A stretch of 64,000 nt of DNA from the NCBI GenBank assembly GCA_006503535.1, contig QYRS01000007.1, positions 2,604,001 to 2,668,000 on the forward strand, given 5' to 3'. The notes beneath the pieces are model-generated. The model saw nothing but the letters and a program-made list of their open reading frames with translations. It was not told the origin of the DNA and ran no database searches. How positions within the stretch are numbered: the stretch's first letter is position 1; every line of letters begins with the position of its first letter. The DNA is from Arthrinium phaeospermum. Lineage: Eukaryota; Ascomycota; Sordariomycetes; Amphisphaeriales; Apiosporaceae. Shown here in pieces: positions 60,591 through 64,000 of the stretch. A program made the position numbers and the translations under genes.

Positions 60591-63500
60591 ACACAACATC
60601 TTCAAGGACGTAAGGTTCAAGACATGACTTTCGGGTCGATCCATCACCCCCATGAGATGGATGCATGCAATCTAGATGGGAGTGACGAAAGCCCACATCT
60701 GAGCCTCTTCCAAGGGAGGGGAGGCAGGGTCAAAAGCAGGGTGTCGTTGGAGGCGCGGGATGCGCCACTTCCAAGCGAACGCGGGTTGGTGGTTCTGTAA
60801 GTTGGGGATATGAAGACAGACAGAAGAGTTGGGGTGCTGCCAGGGTTGCAATTAGCCCCAAATGATCGGCTATAGCAGAATCTGGCTATTGAATCACTAA
60901 AGCACCCCGGGCCAGAGGTGGTGGGAACAGATGAGGGCATTCAAATGTCGAGGTGTGGTTCGTTTAGTGTGAGACTTACTTGCTGCTTGCCTTCAGCAGG
61001 AGGGGTCGTTCTGGTCGATGGTCCCCGGAAGCAGGTCTTAGTGCTACCGCTTCTCCACCCAATGCCGACGCCCCATGCACCCTGGACCGCTTTCAGATCA
61101 TCGCCATCAGCATAACATCACCACCCACTGCAGCTCTTGCTCTGTTCGCGCCGAGGAAGATTGGAAATTGTGCGAAGTGGGTGTAGCAGTCATGCGACTT
61201 TTCGGTACGGTGATGAAAGACGGGAGGTCAAAGCGTGTTTGCCGAAGCAAGGGAGAGGGCGATGTCCGGATGTAGGTAGATGCAAGGATCGATTGCAGTA
61301 CATGCTGTGCGAGAAGTCGGACCGTGGGGGGTTACTGTTTTGTGAGAAGGCGACCTCGTGGGAGGGACAAAAAGAGAGAAGACCGAGTTGCACAGCAGCT
61401 GCACTCCGTTCGGAAACAGGAACGCGATTGCCCGCGGTTGCTCCTTCTGTCTGGGAACACCAGCCACCAGCCCAGTCAGCCATTGCTTGCTGCACCAGGT
61501 ACTGCGCCTGCTAGCTAACCTCATACCCGAACTACCTAACATTGAACGGCGACGCTGTCTGGCTGTAACACCCTTCGCCTTTCGTCTCTTTCCACCTTTA
61601 GCCAGATGCGTCGGCAAGCTACTTCTCCACGACCTGTATCATCCCGTCCGCCTTCGACATATCCGAGGGGAACGGCAAAAGGAAACCTTTGAGGATGGGA
61701 AGGTGGCGCGTATCTGTCGGAGGTTATCGATCTAGCCTCCAGATTGGAGGGGCGTTTGGATATGATGCAAGGCCATGCCCATGCATCGGTCTCTCATGCA
61801 TTGCAATATATTCTTCCATGGTTGTTCTGCGATCTTCAACCCAACGGTTTCGATCTACACATGCACATACACCAAGGTTGGAGAGCATGCATGCGGTATG
61901 CACAAGACATTATGCTACAATCATGGTGCAGGTTGTCTAGGACATGCGCCGCCGCTGGGGTTTGACAGTTTCAGCCAAAACCCGACCCAAGCTGCTTCTT
62001 GGGCTGCATTGCAGCATCGCCCACGGCTTGACGGCTGGCCATCATACCTCATCTATAGCTGATTTGAGAATGCGCTATTGCGCGGATGAGATGCCTCGTA
62101 TATGGGCTCACCGAAGTCTGTCGCTTGGAAGTGTCTGTCTGTATTCGCCGTACCGCCGCCGTAAAGCTTCCTCGCGCAGGGAAAACGGCTGGTGCCACGG
62201 AACACGACAGCAGTGCCAGCAAATGCCCCATGTTTCGCTTGCCCATCATCGGATGAGCTTCTTTTCACCGACAGAGTATCACACTCCAGGTTGCACCCAT
62301 GCAAAGCAACGATTAAGGATTGGCGCCCTTATCTCACGTCACCCAACTCCCTACCTACCTGCCTGACTGCTACCTACTGAGAATCTAGAACCAACGGCCG
62401 CCTGTAAGACCTCGGCACTGCTCACCATTCTGGACAGGGTGCCCTGCCGATCTGGATAGTTGCGGCTCCCGACCCGCCATTGGTCACCCTGAATGAAGGT
62501 CAAGGTGAAGCAAGCCAATTGCTGAAAATGATAAGTCAATCACTTCGCCCGCGACCAACATGGATGCGCCGCGCTGGGTTGTATCCTTTTGTCATCATTC
62601 ACACCGGTTTCCGTAACGTCAGCGAACCCGGCCCGCCGGTCGAGGTCGTCGAGTTGACAAATGCCATCCGAAAAGCCCATCGGCCAATGTTGGATGCTCC
62701 CGGGCAGCTGATTGGGCAGAAGGGCAAGGCCCCCTAGGCCTTCGCGTCGTCCCTTTCCAGCTTAAGACGGCTCCCACATGACCCTGCCAAGTTTCTGGGT
62801 CTGCTCCTCCAGGCACACCTTCTGACCCTGTGCTCGCCGGGATCAGCAACACACCCTTTTTCGATGTTGTGGTGTAGCTCGATACTGATATGGACAAGCG
62901 GGTTCAATGTACCGAGTGAGTCTCGAGACTCGGGTCGATAGTGCACAGAAGTCAGTCGTCATCGTTCTCGAGTACATCAATACCGACATTGTGTGCGCCT
63001 ACACCCCTCATTGAGCCTAAAGCCCGACAAATCCCGGGCGGCCAGAAAACCCCCCCCCACGCAAGCTGCACAGTTGCCTCGGCGGGCATCTCAGGTCAGG
63101 TCAAGAGGTTGCAATATCCACAAATGCGTGCGTATACCTAATGGCTTCTAACGAATGCTATCGCCACCATGAATACATATTGCCCAAGATACATGCGTAC
63201 CTTCTGACATGAATCACTAATTACTGGTCGGTTACCGAGAAGAGCAGTTGACTGAGCAGCCGACTTAAGCGCTATGGTTACACCTACTTGTGCCTATCCC
63301 TGCACCAACTCGACTCTGGGTAGGTAGGCATCGTGAAGTTGGGCAAGTACTTGTTGTACACAATCCGGCAAGTCTATTTATATCCCACCCAGGCACGGGT
63401 GGCTTGATGATCGTGAGAGTTCCAGAACCATTCCTCGCTAATTAATGGGCGAGTCTGCAAGTCTGCCTTCTGTTTTGGTCTTGGATTCCGAGTCAGAAAT

Positions 63501-64000
63501 TCCTCGAGTGTGTTATTTTGCCTTGTCTCGAATTCTCCGCGTCCAAGTCAACCCACCCCACTATCCTTGCCGTGTCGTCGTCGGGTGTGTAAGCCAGCCA
63601 GCTTTGGATGCACACCACCTTGGAAGCAGCCGCAAGCAGCAGCAGCAGTAGCAGCTGTCCACACACCACCCCAGACACCACCAGAGCCTCGAAAGCAGGA
63701 GGATACAGCCACCAAGAGATTACGTACAACTAAAAACAGACGTTGGGCGTATGATGCAAAAGCTTTCCGCCACTTTCGAACCATCACGCCGCCTCTTAAT
63801 AAAGTACAAAAAGACGCGTGCTCGCGTATCAGTCATCAGCCCGGTGGCCGTCATCTGGAATCCTTCCAATCTTCTGGTCGGCAACCAAGCGTACTCGGAT
63901 CCGACGCCGACTTTTCTCTCTGCTGCAGCTAATCATCACAGTGGCTGACAGCTTATTATTACTTTCCCTATCGCTGCGCTTCCCTATCCCAATCAAGCAG

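Larger units (their letters stand above)
56779..64000. other. 7.2 kb region without recognised genes
   Basis: Scanned on both strands: open frames are short or lack any motif, codon structure or splice chain I can defend. It contains simple repeats: GCT units at 57393-57414, a GA tract near 58655-58672 and ACTGC units at 60571-60590. It may be long upstream sequence or UTR of a gene beyond the right edge, or hold non-coding RNA; neither is shown. Confidence 0.5.

Noticed and set aside
59896..60696. 266-codon minus-strand open frame
   Set aside because: No recognisable motif or membrane/secretory feature; residue composition looks random.

Overview
The window is nuclear DNA of a filamentous ascomycete, most likely a Sordariomycete. 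Genes are GC-rich and interrupted by short introns of about 50-110 nt with GT..AG ends and fungal-type branch points. Zn2Cys6, TRI12-type MFS, AA13, GH3, GH76 and MYND families also point to Pezizomycotina. There is no CRISPR array, insertion sequence or rRNA. I recognise 24 protein genes and one decayed gene.

Layout. 1-8.3 kb: an alpha/beta hydrolase, an F-box-like orphan, a DUF6536 membrane protein and a Cys-containing orphan. 9.6-20.3 kb: a DUF4863 (4-hydroxylaminobenzoate lyase type) protein, a TPR protein, an SP-family MFS transporter, a LigI-like amidohydrolase and a Zn2Cys6 regulator. These look like a small, possibly aromatic-acid, catabolic cluster, with CGG-N7-CCG sites in the transporter/amidohydrolase promoter. 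20.6-23.1 kb: a MYND-finger protein and a secreted AA13 starch LPMO without CBM20. 26.4-31.1 kb: an SDR, a small membrane protein and a TRI12-type MFS pump. 32.4-41.0 kb: a zinc-finger-like protein, a conserved nuclear-type protein, a RidA homologue, an F-box/ankyrin protein, a membrane protein and a Ure2-like GST. 42.0-44.1 kb: two complex I genes on the same strand, the mitochondrial acyl carrier protein and the 23 kDa iron-sulfur subunit. 44.9-46.2 kb: a decayed CorA-like transporter gene. 50.7-56.8 kb: a secreted GH3 beta-glucosidase and a GPI-type GH76 mannanase. 56.8-64 kb: 7.2 kb with no gene I can recognise.

The main technical observation is that many conserved genes (TPR, amidohydrolase, GH3, complex I 23 kDa, ACP, a membrane protein and others) are broken by one-base losses, nearly all in short G or C runs. 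This pattern looks like assembly error rather than pseudogenisation, and automated gene models here will often be wrong. The CorA-like gene differs because it also carries in-frame stops and a tandem duplication, so it looks truly decayed. All functions are assigned by reading motifs; no database search was run.
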